From: a virus | Length of the DNA: 29,821 nucleotides | IMG/VR virus record: IMGVR_UViG_3300042914_000986 | Span: 1-29,821 of that record | Strand: one strand, 5' to 3' | Shown: positions 8,099 to 15,599 of the stretch, piece after piece | Position numbering within the stretch: position 1 is the stretch's first letter | Layout of the letters: each line of letters opens with the position of its first letter | Notes under the pieces: model-generated | Database searches by the model: none | What the model was told of the DNA's origin: nothing | Seen by the model: only the letters and a program-made list of their open reading frames with translations | Made by a program: the position numbers and the translations under genes

Positions 8099-10493
8099 TG
8101 AAATAGAAATACCTCTCAAGCTATCAGGTGTTCAGTCACTCAAGGCAGAGCTTGTATCACTCAAGGCTGGCATTGCTGACGCATCTGACCCAGAACAAAT
8201 GGCTGCACTGGCTGCAAAGGCTGGTGAAGTGTCTGAAAAGATAAAGGATGCAAATGAGCAGTTGGCTGAAATGTCAAAGGGCTCAAGTTTAGGCAAGGTC
8301 AGTGAGGCATTCCACGACATCAAAGAAGATATCAACTCAATTGACTTTGCTGGAGCTACCAAGCAAATGGATAAATTTTCAGAGGCTTCAGCTGAATCAG
8401 CAAAAAGCCTTGATAAAGGAGCTACATTTGCGCAGAGGTATGGTGAGGAACTTCAGCCACTCACCACTCGATTGGGTGAGGCAGAGGATAGGCTATATGA
8501 GCTTGCTCTTGCTGGTGAGAAAACGTCACAAGAATATCAAGACTTGCTTGATACAGTATCGAGATACCGAAGAGTTCAGATAGAGACAGACCAGGTGGTT
8601 GATGGTGCGTCGCAAACAATGGCGCAGAAGCTCGGAGGTTCACTTGGTGGAGTGACTTCAGCCTTTGAATTGGCTCAAGGTGCAGCTGGTGCATTTGGTG
8701 CAAGTGGTGAAGCCATTGAGAAATCATTGCTCAAGGTTCAGTCAGCTGCTGCAATCGCTCAAGGATTCCAAGGAATAAAGGAAGCTATTCCTTCAATCAA
8801 AGCATTAGGTGCTTCATTCAAAGGTCTTGGTGTTACCATCATATCAAATCCAATCTTCCTGCTCGCTGCTGTAATTACCGCAATATTGGTTGCAATAGGT
8901 ATTTTCTTGAAAAAAATTGGTGTACTTGATAAGATATTCAATGCCATCAATGCGGCACTGAAGCCATTGATTGATGGATTCAAGCAACTGACTGAATGGT
9001 TGGGATTGAGTACGGCTGCTTCAGATGATGCAGCAGAGAAGGTCAAAGCCAACAATGAGAAGATTGTTGCATCTTCCAAAGAGAGGGCTGAAGCACAAAG
9101 CAAATCAATCGAACAGGAGATTCAACTTGCTCAATCATTAGGCAAAGAAACGACTGACCTTGAAATTGAAAAGACCAAGGTAACGGAAAGAGAGTCCAAA
9201 AAGCGATTGAAGCAAACCGAAAAAGACCTTAAAGAATTAAAAGATAAGCGTGGTACTTTAGCCGAAGAAGAAAGAGCCAGACTCAAGAAACAACTCAAGG
9301 AAGAGAATGCACTCATCCGTCAGGCACAGATTGATCGTAAGGTCATCCTAAACAAAGCCGCCAAAGAGGATGCGGATGAAGCGAAAGAAAAGGCGGCAAA
9401 GGATGCTGAAGATGCAAAGAAAAGAGCTGAAGATGCAGCCAAGGCATACCGAGAAGGAAGAACAGCGATTCAAAAAGAGATTGCCGCAGCCAATAAGTTG
9501 GTTGTCGATTCTGGAAAGACACAACAGCAGAAAGAAATTGATGATGTCAAGGCTAAATATGATGCTCTCATCAAGGAAGCTAAAAAATATAAGCAAGATA
9601 CCACTGCACTTAAAGCAGCAGAAAAGTTGGAGATTGATGCTATCAACAAAGCTGCCGCTGATGCTGAACTTGAAATACAAAAGAATCTCGCAAAGCAATT
9701 AGCTGATTTCAGAAATGAAGAGCTCGACAGAGCAGAAGCAATCCAGGAGCAAGCATATCAATCCGGACTGACTGCTCGACAAAAAGAAATTGAAGAGCGC
9801 ACATACTACTACGATAACCTAATTGCTGAAGCCAACCGATATGGTGTTGACACCAAAGTATTTGAAGAGCAACGCAGAAAGGAACTCGCTGACATCAATA
9901 AGAAATTTGACGACCAAGATAAGCAAGTTGCACTTGAAAAGATAGCTCAAGAACAAGCCATCAGAGATGCCAAGATTGAGATTGCATCTTCAGTTGCTCA
10001 AGGACTTGGTGCTATTGGTGAGGCATTCATCAAGGACCAAGAGAAGCTCGAGAAATTCAACAAGGCGCAAGCACTTATACAGATAGGTATCGACACAGCC
10101 AAAGCAATCAGTTCATTGGTTGCGATGTCTCAAGCCAACCCACTCAACTCGGTAACTGCTGGTGCGGCTGGTCTTGCTCAATACGCTGCTGGTATCGTTC
10201 AGATTGTGACCAACATTGCGAAGGCGAAGTCAATATTGATGAACCCAACCAACACATCTGCGGCATCTGCTGGAGGAGGTGGTGGAACAAGCAGCAGCGC
10301 AAGCGCAAGCTCATCCGTTCCATCATTCGTACCTGGTAACCTATTCGGTCAAGGCAACGCAGCGAACAACGTAACCGCACCAACTGGCATGGAGTCAGGT
10401 CAGAATATCACTGTCACTGCTGTGGTGAGTGAGACAGAAATCACAGCCACGCAGAACAAGGTCAACAAAATCATGAAAAATTCAGTATTATGA
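8091..10493 (+). CDS. Tail tape measure protein
   Basis: An 800-aa protein that should set tail length and line the tail lumen. The N-terminal half is helical and Ala-rich. Residues about 249-277 form a strong hydrophobic segment (NPIFLLAAVITAILVAIGIF), as expected for a membrane-penetrating part. From about 310 to 650 it is a long Lys/Glu/Ala coiled coil (KDLKELKDKRG, KAAKDAEDAKK). A second hydrophobic, Ala-rich stretch precedes a Gly/Ser-rich linker and a conserved-looking C-terminal tail (NITVTAVVSETEITATQNKV). At about 1.5 Angstrom per residue it would give a tail near 120 nm, which points to a siphovirus (rule of thumb). It is tightly coupled to the genes on both sides (8 and 4 nt overlaps). 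Confidence 0.9.
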   Translation: MANEIEIPLKLSGVQSLKAELVSLKAGIADASDPEQMAALAAKAGEVSEKIKDANEQLAEMSKGSSLGKVSEAFHDIKEDINSIDFAGATKQMDKFSEASAESAKSLDKGATFAQRYGEELQPLTTRLGEAEDRLYELALAGEKTSQEYQDLLDTVSRYRRVQIETDQVVDGASQTMAQKLGGSLGGVTSAFELAQGAAGAFGASGEAIEKSLLKVQSAAAIAQGFQGIKEAIPSIKALGASFKGLGVTIISNPIFLLAAVITAILVAIGIFLKKIGVLDKIFNAINAALKPLIDGFKQLTEWLGLSTAASDDAAEKVKANNEKIVASSKERAEAQSKSIEQEIQLAQSLGKETTDLEIEKTKVTERESKKRLKQTEKDLKELKDKRGTLAEEERARLKKQLKEENALIRQAQIDRKVILNKAAKEDADEAKEKAAKDAEDAKKRAEDAAKAYREGRTAIQKEIAAANKLVVDSGKTQQQKEIDDVKAKYDALIKEAKKYKQDTTALKAAEKLEIDAINKAAADAELEIQKNLAKQLADFRNEELDRAEAIQEQAYQSGLTARQKEIEERTYYYDNLIAEANRYGVDTKVFEEQRRKELADINKKFDDQDKQVALEKIAQEQAIRDAKIEIASSVAQGLGAIGEAFIKDQEKLEKFNKAQALIQIGIDTAKAISSLVAMSQANPLNSVTAGAAGLAQYAAGIVQIVTNIAKAKSILMNPTNTSAASAGGGGGTSSSASASSSVPSFVPGNLFGQGNAANNVTAPTGMESGQNITVTAVVSETEITATQNKVNKIMKNSVL

Positions 10494-10939
10494 TAAGCTA
10501 TCAAGCACTCGTCAACGAAATCATTGCATTCTACAACGCCCATCTTCAAGTCAAAAAGGTAGGCTCTGACTTCAAGGAGCAGCTCTTCAACTTCGCCACC
10601 AAGGATGAGAAGTATCCGATTGTGTACATCGTGCCAGTGGATGCGATTCCAACCGAGAACACCAATGACTTCACGCTTGAGATTTACTGCTTCGACATCA
10701 TCCAAAAAGACCGTGCAAACATCAACGTCATCTTGAGTGACTGCCATCAGATTCTCATGGACTTGTATTTGAACTATACTTTCAATCTTGATGATCGTGA
10801 TTTTGATGTGGTCGGCTTCCCAGCTCTCGTGCCGCTCAACAATGACCTCCTCGACTACGCTGCTGGATGGTTGATGACCATCACATTCACCATGGATTCA
10901 TGGACCGACTGCCAGATTCCTAAACAAATCGGTGACTAA
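10490..10939 (+). CDS. Tail completion/terminator-like protein
   Basis: A 149-aa protein. The pattern is an N-terminal helix, then beta strands YPIVYIVPVDAIP and FTLEIYCFDI, a helical middle (NVILSDCHQILMDLYLN), and a late strand WLMTITFTMDSWTDC. This resembles tail-terminator or minor tail proteins annotated in Bacteroidota phages. Its start overlaps the tape-measure stop by 4 nt (ATGA). The next gene begins 14 nt downstream behind the bipartite late motif. The name is based on fold-like pattern and position, so moderate confidence only. A neck or baseplate role remains possible. Confidence 0.55.
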   Translation: MISYQALVNEIIAFYNAHLQVKKVGSDFKEQLFNFATKDEKYPIVYIVPVDAIPTENTNDFTLEIYCFDIIQKDRANINVILSDCHQILMDLYLNYTFNLDDRDFDVVGFPALVPLNNDLLDYAAGWLMTITFTMDSWTDCQIPKQIGD

Positions 10940-10953
10940 ATGCAATATAAGTA
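10922..10953 (+). promoter_or_regulatory. Bipartite late motif, copy B
   Basis: AAACA at 10922 and GCAATATAAG at 10942 (20 nt start-to-start), then two bases and the ATG at 10954. The first box overlaps the end of the preceding gene (stop at 10937-10939). Its placement inside an otherwise tight gene run suggests an internal start of transcription or a translation signal. Confidence 0.55.
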
Positions 10954-11379
10954 ATGGCACGTTACGCAGACACTGGAGAATACAACTTCAAATATCCTTT
11001 GAGAAGGCGAGTCGCCAATACTCTCAAGAAAGTTATCAAGGATGAGGCACTCATCGACACTGGTACGCTTTACGATTCTGTGCGTATTAACGCCAAGGTG
11101 AGCACCGAGGGCAATCTACGCATTCAGATTCTTGCTGCCTACTATTTTGGCTACCTAAACAATGGCACGGCAACCATCGCTCCATTCGATTTGGTGCAGA
11201 AATTCAACAACGCACTTGAGATGAATGGATTGATTGCTGAAATGTACGGAATGTATGTGGCTGACTTGGCGCAGAAGTTCCCAATCCTTGAGCTTGGTAA
11301 TTTGTTACGCAAGAAACCGAAAGTAATCTATGACTTTGAGCCGCTATTCGGTGAATTCAACTACTCACTGGACTACTAA
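10954..11379 (+). CDS. HK97-gp10-like / neck protein, putative
   Basis: A 141-aa protein. The basic N-terminus is followed by DEALIDTGTLYDSVRIN and then a strand and AAYYFGYLNNGTATI. This 'DTGxLxxS ... Y..yln.GT' pattern is typical of HK97-gp10-type head-tail joining proteins. The C-terminal third is helical. The gene starts behind a bipartite late motif. It ends by convergent overlap (4 nt) with the minus-strand gene 11376-12113, the stop codons interlocking as CTAA at 11376-11379. Family membership is a pattern-based judgement. Confidence 0.55.
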   Translation: MARYADTGEYNFKYPLRRRVANTLKKVIKDEALIDTGTLYDSVRINAKVSTEGNLRIQILAAYYFGYLNNGTATIAPFDLVQKFNNALEMNGLIAEMYGMYVADLAQKFPILELGNLLRKKPKVIYDFEPLFGEFNYSLDY

Positions 11380-12113
11380 ATCTCCAGCTCTTTTCTCATC
11401 GCCAAGAAATTAAACACAAGCACGAGCTTCATGTTGATGACTTGGTCGTATTTGGTGAGGTCACCGTTGCACATCGACCAGATAAGCTGCTCCCATCCCC
11501 ATTTCTGCGATGACTTCTCACGCTCTGCTTCTTTCTTTTCTTCAGGGTCAGTGATGTCATCGATGTCATCCACCACTTGCTCGGTCATCAGATTCTTGTG
11601 GCTGGTGATGAAGTTATCTCTGAACTTAATATACTCGGTCAGCACACCATACATCTTGGTGATTGGATGCTCCAGGAAGTAATGCACTCGACTCGATGTC
11701 TTGAAATCAGTTGACTCCCATTTTGCGACAACTCCATCCTCCACGATCTCGGGAATTCGATACAACAGAGCGCAGATGTTTGGAAGATATTTGATGTAGT
11801 CGCTTGTGAAGTAGTGCTCGAGGTCGATGAACTCACCGAGAGTGAGGTCAGTCATTGGCTTGAGATAGAACTTGCCAATCCTATCGGTATACAATTTGCT
11901 CGGCTCGGTGTAGAGCCACTGAAGGTCCTTGAATATCTCGGCTACCTCTGTGATATCGAGGTCATCGAAGTCATCTGGTACGGCATCTGTGAGCGCACAG
12001 AGGATATCGATGTTGTGGTTGAATGTACCATCCTCTGCTTTGAGTTGGCGCAGCTCAATGAACTGCTCAAGACTGACTTCCTTCCACCCCTTGGGCAGTA
12101 TTGGCTTGGGCAT
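11376..12113 (-). CDS. Tail assembly chaperone-like protein, second of pair
   Basis: A 245-aa protein on the minus strand within a plus-strand structural region. The N-terminus MPKPILPKGWKEVSLEQFIE shares the 'W/M-x-E-(V/L)-(S/T)-(L/I)-EQF' start with the gene before it (12067-12615), so the two look like diverged paralogues. An acidic linker (DIDDITDPEEKKEAEREK) precedes a C-terminal WGWEQLIWSMCNGDLTKYDQ segment, a pattern I associate with tape-measure chaperones of Bacteroidota phages. It has its own ATG and overlaps the upstream gene by 47 nt in a +1-shifted frame. A translational frameshift product is possible but no clear slippery site is seen. The function is inferred. Confidence 0.55.
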   Translation of the reverse strand: MPKPILPKGWKEVSLEQFIELRQLKAEDGTFNHNIDILCALTDAVPDDFDDLDITEVAEIFKDLQWLYTEPSKLYTDRIGKFYLKPMTDLTLGEFIDLEHYFTSDYIKYLPNICALLYRIPEIVEDGVVAKWESTDFKTSSRVHYFLEHPITKMYGVLTEYIKFRDNFITSHKNLMTEQVVDDIDDITDPEEKKEAEREKSSQKWGWEQLIWSMCNGDLTKYDQVINMKLVLVFNFLAMRKELEI

Positions 12114-12615
12114 ATTCAGCTATCTTCTCGGTGACAAATACAATGTAAGGAACGCAGAGCTCTGCTTTCTGTGTGCGAAATAGTTTTGCTTTGTGCTTGA
12201 GGTGAGCATCGGTGAAGTGCTCTGTGTTGGATAGGTCAGTTCGTTTGAACATGATTGCCATGATGTCACTGATGTAGTGGTTTGGCTTGGTGTTCACAAT
12301 CTTCTCGATGAGCTTGGTCTCTTTCACTGACAATTTCAACTGCGCCTCATAGGTGTAGCCTTCCAACTCGATTGATGTCTGCGCCTCATTTGGTGTGTAT
12401 GAATCGAGGTTGAATTCTTGCACGAGTTTGATGAACTCGCTGAATGGGTAGTCATCCCACATCTCCTCCTTGATGCCAAGATATTTGAACATCTCCACAT
12501 ACTTTTCGATGTTGTCGAAGTCTTGGTTGTTAAGGATTTGACTGATTTTTTCGAACTGCTCAATGGTCAGCTCGCTCATTTTGTTAGGAATCTCCTGGTC
12601 GAATATCTGTATCAT
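12067..12615 (-). CDS. Tail assembly chaperone-like protein, first of pair
   Basis: A 182-aa protein. The ATG at 12615 is preferred to a TTG at 12666, because the longer form would overlap the divergent start at 12659 and contain the predicted promoter. The sequence starts MIQIFDQEIPNKMSELTIEQ and is helical throughout, with a conserved-looking VSEKTxxxIEK-type segment (LSVKETKLIEKIVNTKPNHY). It is related in its N-terminal motif to the downstream gene 11376-12113 and overlaps it by 47 nt. A TATCTTTG box on the minus strand lies just upstream. The chaperone role is inferred from motif and neighbourhood. The minus orientation is unusual for this class. Confidence 0.55.
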   Translation of the reverse strand: MIQIFDQEIPNKMSELTIEQFEKISQILNNQDFDNIEKYVEMFKYLGIKEEMWDDYPFSEFIKLVQEFNLDSYTPNEAQTSIELEGYTYEAQLKLSVKETKLIEKIVNTKPNHYISDIMAIMFKRTDLSNTEHFTDAHLKHKAKLFRTQKAELCVPYIVFVTEKIAEYAQANTAQGVEGSQS

Positions 12616-12628
12616 AATACTAATTTTT

Positions 12629-12658
12629 GAACAAAGATAAAAAAAAAGCAATATAAGC
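12629..12658 (+). promoter_or_regulatory. Bipartite late motif, copy C (head genes)
   Basis: GAACA at 12629 and GCAATATAAG at 12648 (19 nt start-to-start, an A-tract between), then one base and the ATG at 12659. It lies in the 43-nt gap between divergent genes, so here the plus strand needs its own start of transcription. This favours promoter function for the motif. Confidence 0.6.
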
Positions 12659-12667
12659 ATGACCAAA
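12632..12667 (-). promoter_or_regulatory. Host-type promoter for the minus-strand chaperone pair
   Basis: Read on the minus strand, TTTG (12667-12664) is followed after 24 nt by TATCTTTG (12639-12632), an exact TAnnTTTG -7 box. The spacing is 1 nt longer than the usual 17-23. The expected start of transcription is near 12625, about 10 nt before the ATG at 12615. It overlaps the bipartite late motif for the divergent plus-strand gene. Confidence 0.5.
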
Positions 12668-13633
12668 GACCTTCCAATTTACAAAATCACCATCGAGGAT
12701 GAATATGCCGATGGCGAGAATTTGGGAATCGAAATGATAGCATTCACGAGTTCGCCAGCCATAAAGGTTCGTGGCTTAGCTTTCAGTAGCGAGAAAAAAA
12801 TGCTTTTCGCTGATGATGTGAAATATCGCATCACTGCACCAGCTATGATACCGATGGACATCTATCGCAGAGATTCTGAAGAGGGTGACTATTATGTGCA
12901 GTTCACCGCTGATGTCATTGAGAAGATTCATGCCAAGTTTATGGCTGACCTCCGCAATCGTGACATCTTCAACCTGGAGCATGACACTGATAAGAAGGTA
13001 CCAGCCTACATCCTTGAAACATGGATCGTGGACAACCCAACCAAAGACAAAGCATTCAGCACATTTGGCATCGAGGTACCGGAAGGAACTCTCATGGTGA
13101 CTGCTCAAGTGACTGACCCAGAGTACTACAACAAATTGGTTGAAGAGGGTCAAGTTGGTTTTTCCATCGAAGGCTTCCTTGGTCTGAAACTTTCGGAACA
13201 ATTAAATCTTAATACAATGAAGTTACCTGATGGAGAGCACACCATTGAGGACAAAATCTATGTCGTGAAAGACGGCGAGGTTGTTGAAATCAAAGAGGTG
13301 GAAAAAGAACCAACTGAAGAAGTGGTTGAGGAAGAGATGTCAACTGAAGAGGTTGCAATGGAAGAAACAACAGTTGAAGAGACAACTGAAGAGTCTACCA
13401 CTACCGAAGAGGAGATGGCTATCGACCCAGCAACAGACGCAGAAGCAATTCTTGCAATCGTCTTGCCAGTGATTGAGGAGCGTGAGAAGGCATTGATTGC
13501 CATCATCGCTGACCTCCGCAATCAGATGGAAGAGATGTATGCAGAGAAAGAAGAAGAGAAGGCAGAGGAGCAAATTGCCGAGGCTACAATGAGCCAAAAA
13601 TTTGCCGCATTTAAGCAATTCAGTAATCAATAA
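12659..13633 (+). CDS. Head maturation protease (XkdF-like) fused to scaffold-like domain
   Basis: A 324-aa protein. Residues about 75-180 match the XkdF-type prohead serine protease pattern: FNLEHD (H108), a strand YILETWIVDN, then EEGQVGFSIEGFLG, where S169 is the likely nucleophile. Residues about 205-255 are extremely Glu/Thr-rich (EEVAMEETTVEETTEES). The C-terminal helix (EEREKALIAIIADLRNQMEE) resembles a scaffolding delta domain. The protein would therefore guide capsid assembly and then cleave the scaffold. It directly precedes the major capsid gene (13 nt gap) and starts behind the bipartite late motif. The protease call is by motif. The scaffold part is inferred from composition. Confidence 0.75.
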   Translation: MTKDLPIYKITIEDEYADGENLGIEMIAFTSSPAIKVRGLAFSSEKKMLFADDVKYRITAPAMIPMDIYRRDSEEGDYYVQFTADVIEKIHAKFMADLRNRDIFNLEHDTDKKVPAYILETWIVDNPTKDKAFSTFGIEVPEGTLMVTAQVTDPEYYNKLVEEGQVGFSIEGFLGLKLSEQLNLNTMKLPDGEHTIEDKIYVVKDGEVVEIKEVEKEPTEEVVEEEMSTEEVAMEETTVEETTEESTTTEEEMAIDPATDAEAILAIVLPVIEEREKALIAIIADLRNQMEEMYAEKEEEKAEEQIAEATMSQKFAAFKQFSNQ

Positions 13634-13646
13634 AAAACAAATAAAA

Positions 13647-14579
13647 ATGTCAAGAAAACTCCGTTTCGATTTGGATGTTGACGCATCCGCTCTATTGGCA
13701 GCGAACCCAGAGGCATTCTACTCTAAAGCATATTTGAGTGAAGAGTCTATCGCTGACAACTACCGCCTCCTTCCTGGTGTGAAGGATAAGACTAAACTTG
13801 CAACCGTGTTATTTTCACGACCGTTGCAAGCATCTAACTGCTCATTCTCGGCTCCCGATGATGACTTGAGCGCAGTTGAAATTTCGGTATGTGCGTTATC
13901 CAGCCTTGCGCAAATCTGTCAGTTTGACCTTGAGCAATCATTCCTTGCACTTCAAATGGCTAAAGGTTCAAATGGTGACTTCACTGTTGCATCTTTCATG
14001 GATTTCTACTGGAATGAATTAGCTAAAGCTATCGGTCAAAGCATCGAGCTTATCCGTTGGCAAGGTGACACAGAGAGTGTTGATACTACTTTATCTCTTT
14101 GTGATGGTTACGAAAAAATCCTTTGTGGTAATGAGGCTGTAAATGGTCTTTATGGTGGTGCAATTACATCTTCAAATGTATTGACTCAATTGGCTGCTGT
14201 ATTTGCTGCTGCTCCTGCTGCAATCATCCGCAAGAAAGCTGACCTTCGCTTGTATGTTTCTACCAACGTAGCAAACGCATACGAATTGGCTGCTGCTACT
14301 GGCAACACCATGACATATGTGACTACTCCATTGGCATTGACTTACCTTGGTGTTAAAGTTGTAGCTTGTGAAGGTATGTCTGACAACACAATCGTGTTGA
14401 CTTTGAAAGATAACCTCATCTACGCATTCGACGCAGAGGGTGATTCAAAAGCGTTGAAAGCTGTCAACCTTTCTGACACAGTTGCAGAGCCGTACATCCG
14501 TACTCGTGCAAACATGAAAGTTGGTTTCACTGTTGTGAATCCAAGCGAGGTTGTTATGTACAACGTTTGCTTCGACTAA
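13647..14579 (+). CDS. Major capsid protein
   Basis: A 310-aa protein. The ATG at 13647, with an A-rich leader (AATAAAA), is preferred to an in-frame ATG at 13602 that lies inside the preceding gene. It begins MSRKLRFDLDVDASALLAAN. Further segments fit the HK97-fold coat proteins of Bacteroidota phages: an E-loop-like polar part, a helical spine near FMDFYWNELAKAIGQSIELI, and a C-terminal P-domain strand series ending NPSEVVMYNVCFD. The length, the position after protease-scaffold, and the strong terminator directly after it all fit a highly expressed coat gene. Confidence 0.85.
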   Translation: MSRKLRFDLDVDASALLAANPEAFYSKAYLSEESIADNYRLLPGVKDKTKLATVLFSRPLQASNCSFSAPDDDLSAVEISVCALSSLAQICQFDLEQSFLALQMAKGSNGDFTVASFMDFYWNELAKAIGQSIELIRWQGDTESVDTTLSLCDGYEKILCGNEAVNGLYGGAITSSNVLTQLAAVFAAAPAAIIRKKADLRLYVSTNVANAYELAAATGNTMTYVTTPLALTYLGVKVVACEGMSDNTIVLTLKDNLIYAFDAEGDSKALKAVNLSDTVAEPYIRTRANMKVGFTVVNPSEVVMYNVCFD

Positions 14580-14602
14580 TCGAAAGCAACCCATATATAT
14601 TT

Positions 14603-14628
14603 GGGGGGTGAAATTCCCCCCTATTTTT
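14603..14628 (+). terminator. Rho-independent terminator after capsid gene
   Basis: GGGGGG (14603-14608), 7-nt loop, CCCCCC (14616-14621), then TATTTTT. It lies in the 69-nt gap between capsid and tail tube. A TATATTTG box (14596-14603) runs into its left arm, but with no well-placed TTG it is not called as a promoter. The terminator may be partial, giving more capsid than downstream messages. Confidence 0.8.
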
Positions 14629-14648
14629 AAACTGATAAATCAAAAATT

Positions 14649-15170
14649 ATGGCTTGTGAAGCTTTAGAAACAATTGTAAAATCATGCGACAACAATAGTG
14701 GTGGCATTGAAAAGATTTGGATTAATCAGCAAGACAACATTGCGTCATTCACTTTAGATGCAACCAACACATGGACAATCGATGCTATCACTTTAGCTGG
14801 TGGTGCTCCTGACTATACTCCATTCGAGATACGCAGAAACACTGGAAGCTATGTTGAAGATGCTGCCATCGACCTCGTGAACGGTTCATCTTATGTGACT
14901 GCGACAATCTCTTTGATGTTCCACCGTCGTGACCAAGACAAATCTCAAGCAATCAAAATCTTGGGTGCTGGTCAGCAATACCTTAACGCAATCGTGAAGG
15001 ATATGAATGGCAAGTACTGGTACTTCCCATTCCTTCAGTTGAGTGCTGTTGGTGAAGGTTCAGGTACTACTCGTGCAGATGGTAGCAAGTACTCTGTGAC
15101 ATTGATCGCAGAGAATGACTTCCTCGCATACGAGATTGAAGAGGCTGCTGTGAATGCTGTCATTGCTTAA
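14649..15170 (+). CDS. Major tail tube protein
   Basis: A 173-aa protein. It starts MACEALETIVKSCDNNSGGI and is beta-rich throughout, with a long antiparallel segment (SYVTATISLMFHRRDQDKSQ) and a final SKYSVTLIAENDFLAYEIEE. Size and pattern match the tail tube protein family of Bacteroidota siphophages. The gene stands alone between two strong terminators (14603-14628 and 15194-15220), as expected for an abundant structural protein. Its place on the far side of the capsid gene, away from the tape measure, is unusual. Confidence 0.75.
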   Translation: MACEALETIVKSCDNNSGGIEKIWINQQDNIASFTLDATNTWTIDAITLAGGAPDYTPFEIRRNTGSYVEDAAIDLVNGSSYVTATISLMFHRRDQDKSQAIKILGAGQQYLNAIVKDMNGKYWYFPFLQLSAVGEGSGTTRADGSKYSVTLIAENDFLAYEIEEAAVNAVIA

Positions 15171-15193
15171 TCAAAAATCAACCTACTATAAAG

Positions 15194-15220
15194 AGCCATC
15201 CACACCGGGTGGCTTTTTTT
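15194..15220 (+). terminator. Rho-independent terminator after tail tube gene
   Basis: AGCCATCC (15194-15201), loop ACACC, GGGTGGCT (15207-15214), then six further T. The stem is 8 bp with one G-T pair. It is followed within a few bases by bipartite late motif D, so transcription most likely restarts there. Confidence 0.9.
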
Positions 15221-15222
15221 GT

Positions 15223-15255
15223 GAACAAAATTTGACCTCATTGCAATATAAGTAA
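15223..15255 (+). promoter_or_regulatory. Bipartite late motif, copy D (portal block)
   Basis: GAACA at 15223 and GCAATATAAG at 15243 (20 nt start-to-start), three bases, then the ATG at 15256. It lies immediately after a strong terminator, so a new start of transcription is needed here. This is the best positional evidence that the motif is a promoter. Confidence 0.65.
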
Positions 15256-15597
15256 ATGATTTACATTAACAAGGGAGAGGTGAATTCGATTGTGTTGACT
15301 TTGACAGAGGTCTCAACATTGTCTGCACCTTATTATTTATTCGTTTTCCAAAACGAAATGAACCCAACATCCGACCCAATACTCTTCACAGCACCCGATG
15401 ACTCCGACTATCCAGAGAGATTCAACCTATTCTATTTGGATGAGCCCGTTGATGTCGAGCTAATGAAGGGACAATATACATACTCGGTGTACGAATCCAC
15501 AATTCCACCCACAGAAATCAGCGATACCACTGGTGTTGTCATTGAAGAGGGCAGAATGGTTGTGAGTGGCGCATCGACATCATCAATTTATGACTAA
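15256..15597 (+). CDS. Hypothetical structural protein before portal
   Basis: A 113-aa beta-sandwich-like protein: KGEVNSIVLTLTEVSTLSAP, then YYLFVFQNEMNPT, a Pro/Asp-rich turn region, and a final strand GQYTYSVYES with VIEEGRMVVSG. Similar unnamed proteins occur near structural genes of Bacteroidota phages. A head decoration or neck role is possible but unproven. It is the first gene after the terminator and motif D, and the portal follows after 2 nt. Confidence 0.6.
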   Translation: MIYINKGEVNSIVLTLTEVSTLSAPYYLFVFQNEMNPTSDPILFTAPDDSDYPERFNLFYLDEPVDVELMKGQYTYSVYESTIPPTEISDTTGVVIEEGRMVVSGASTSSIYD

Positions 15598-15599
15598 TT

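Noticed and set aside
12067-12113. Programmed frameshift joining the two minus-strand chaperone-like genes
   Set aside because: The second gene has its own ATG and full N-terminal motif. No XXXYYYZ slippery heptamer is evident in the overlap.
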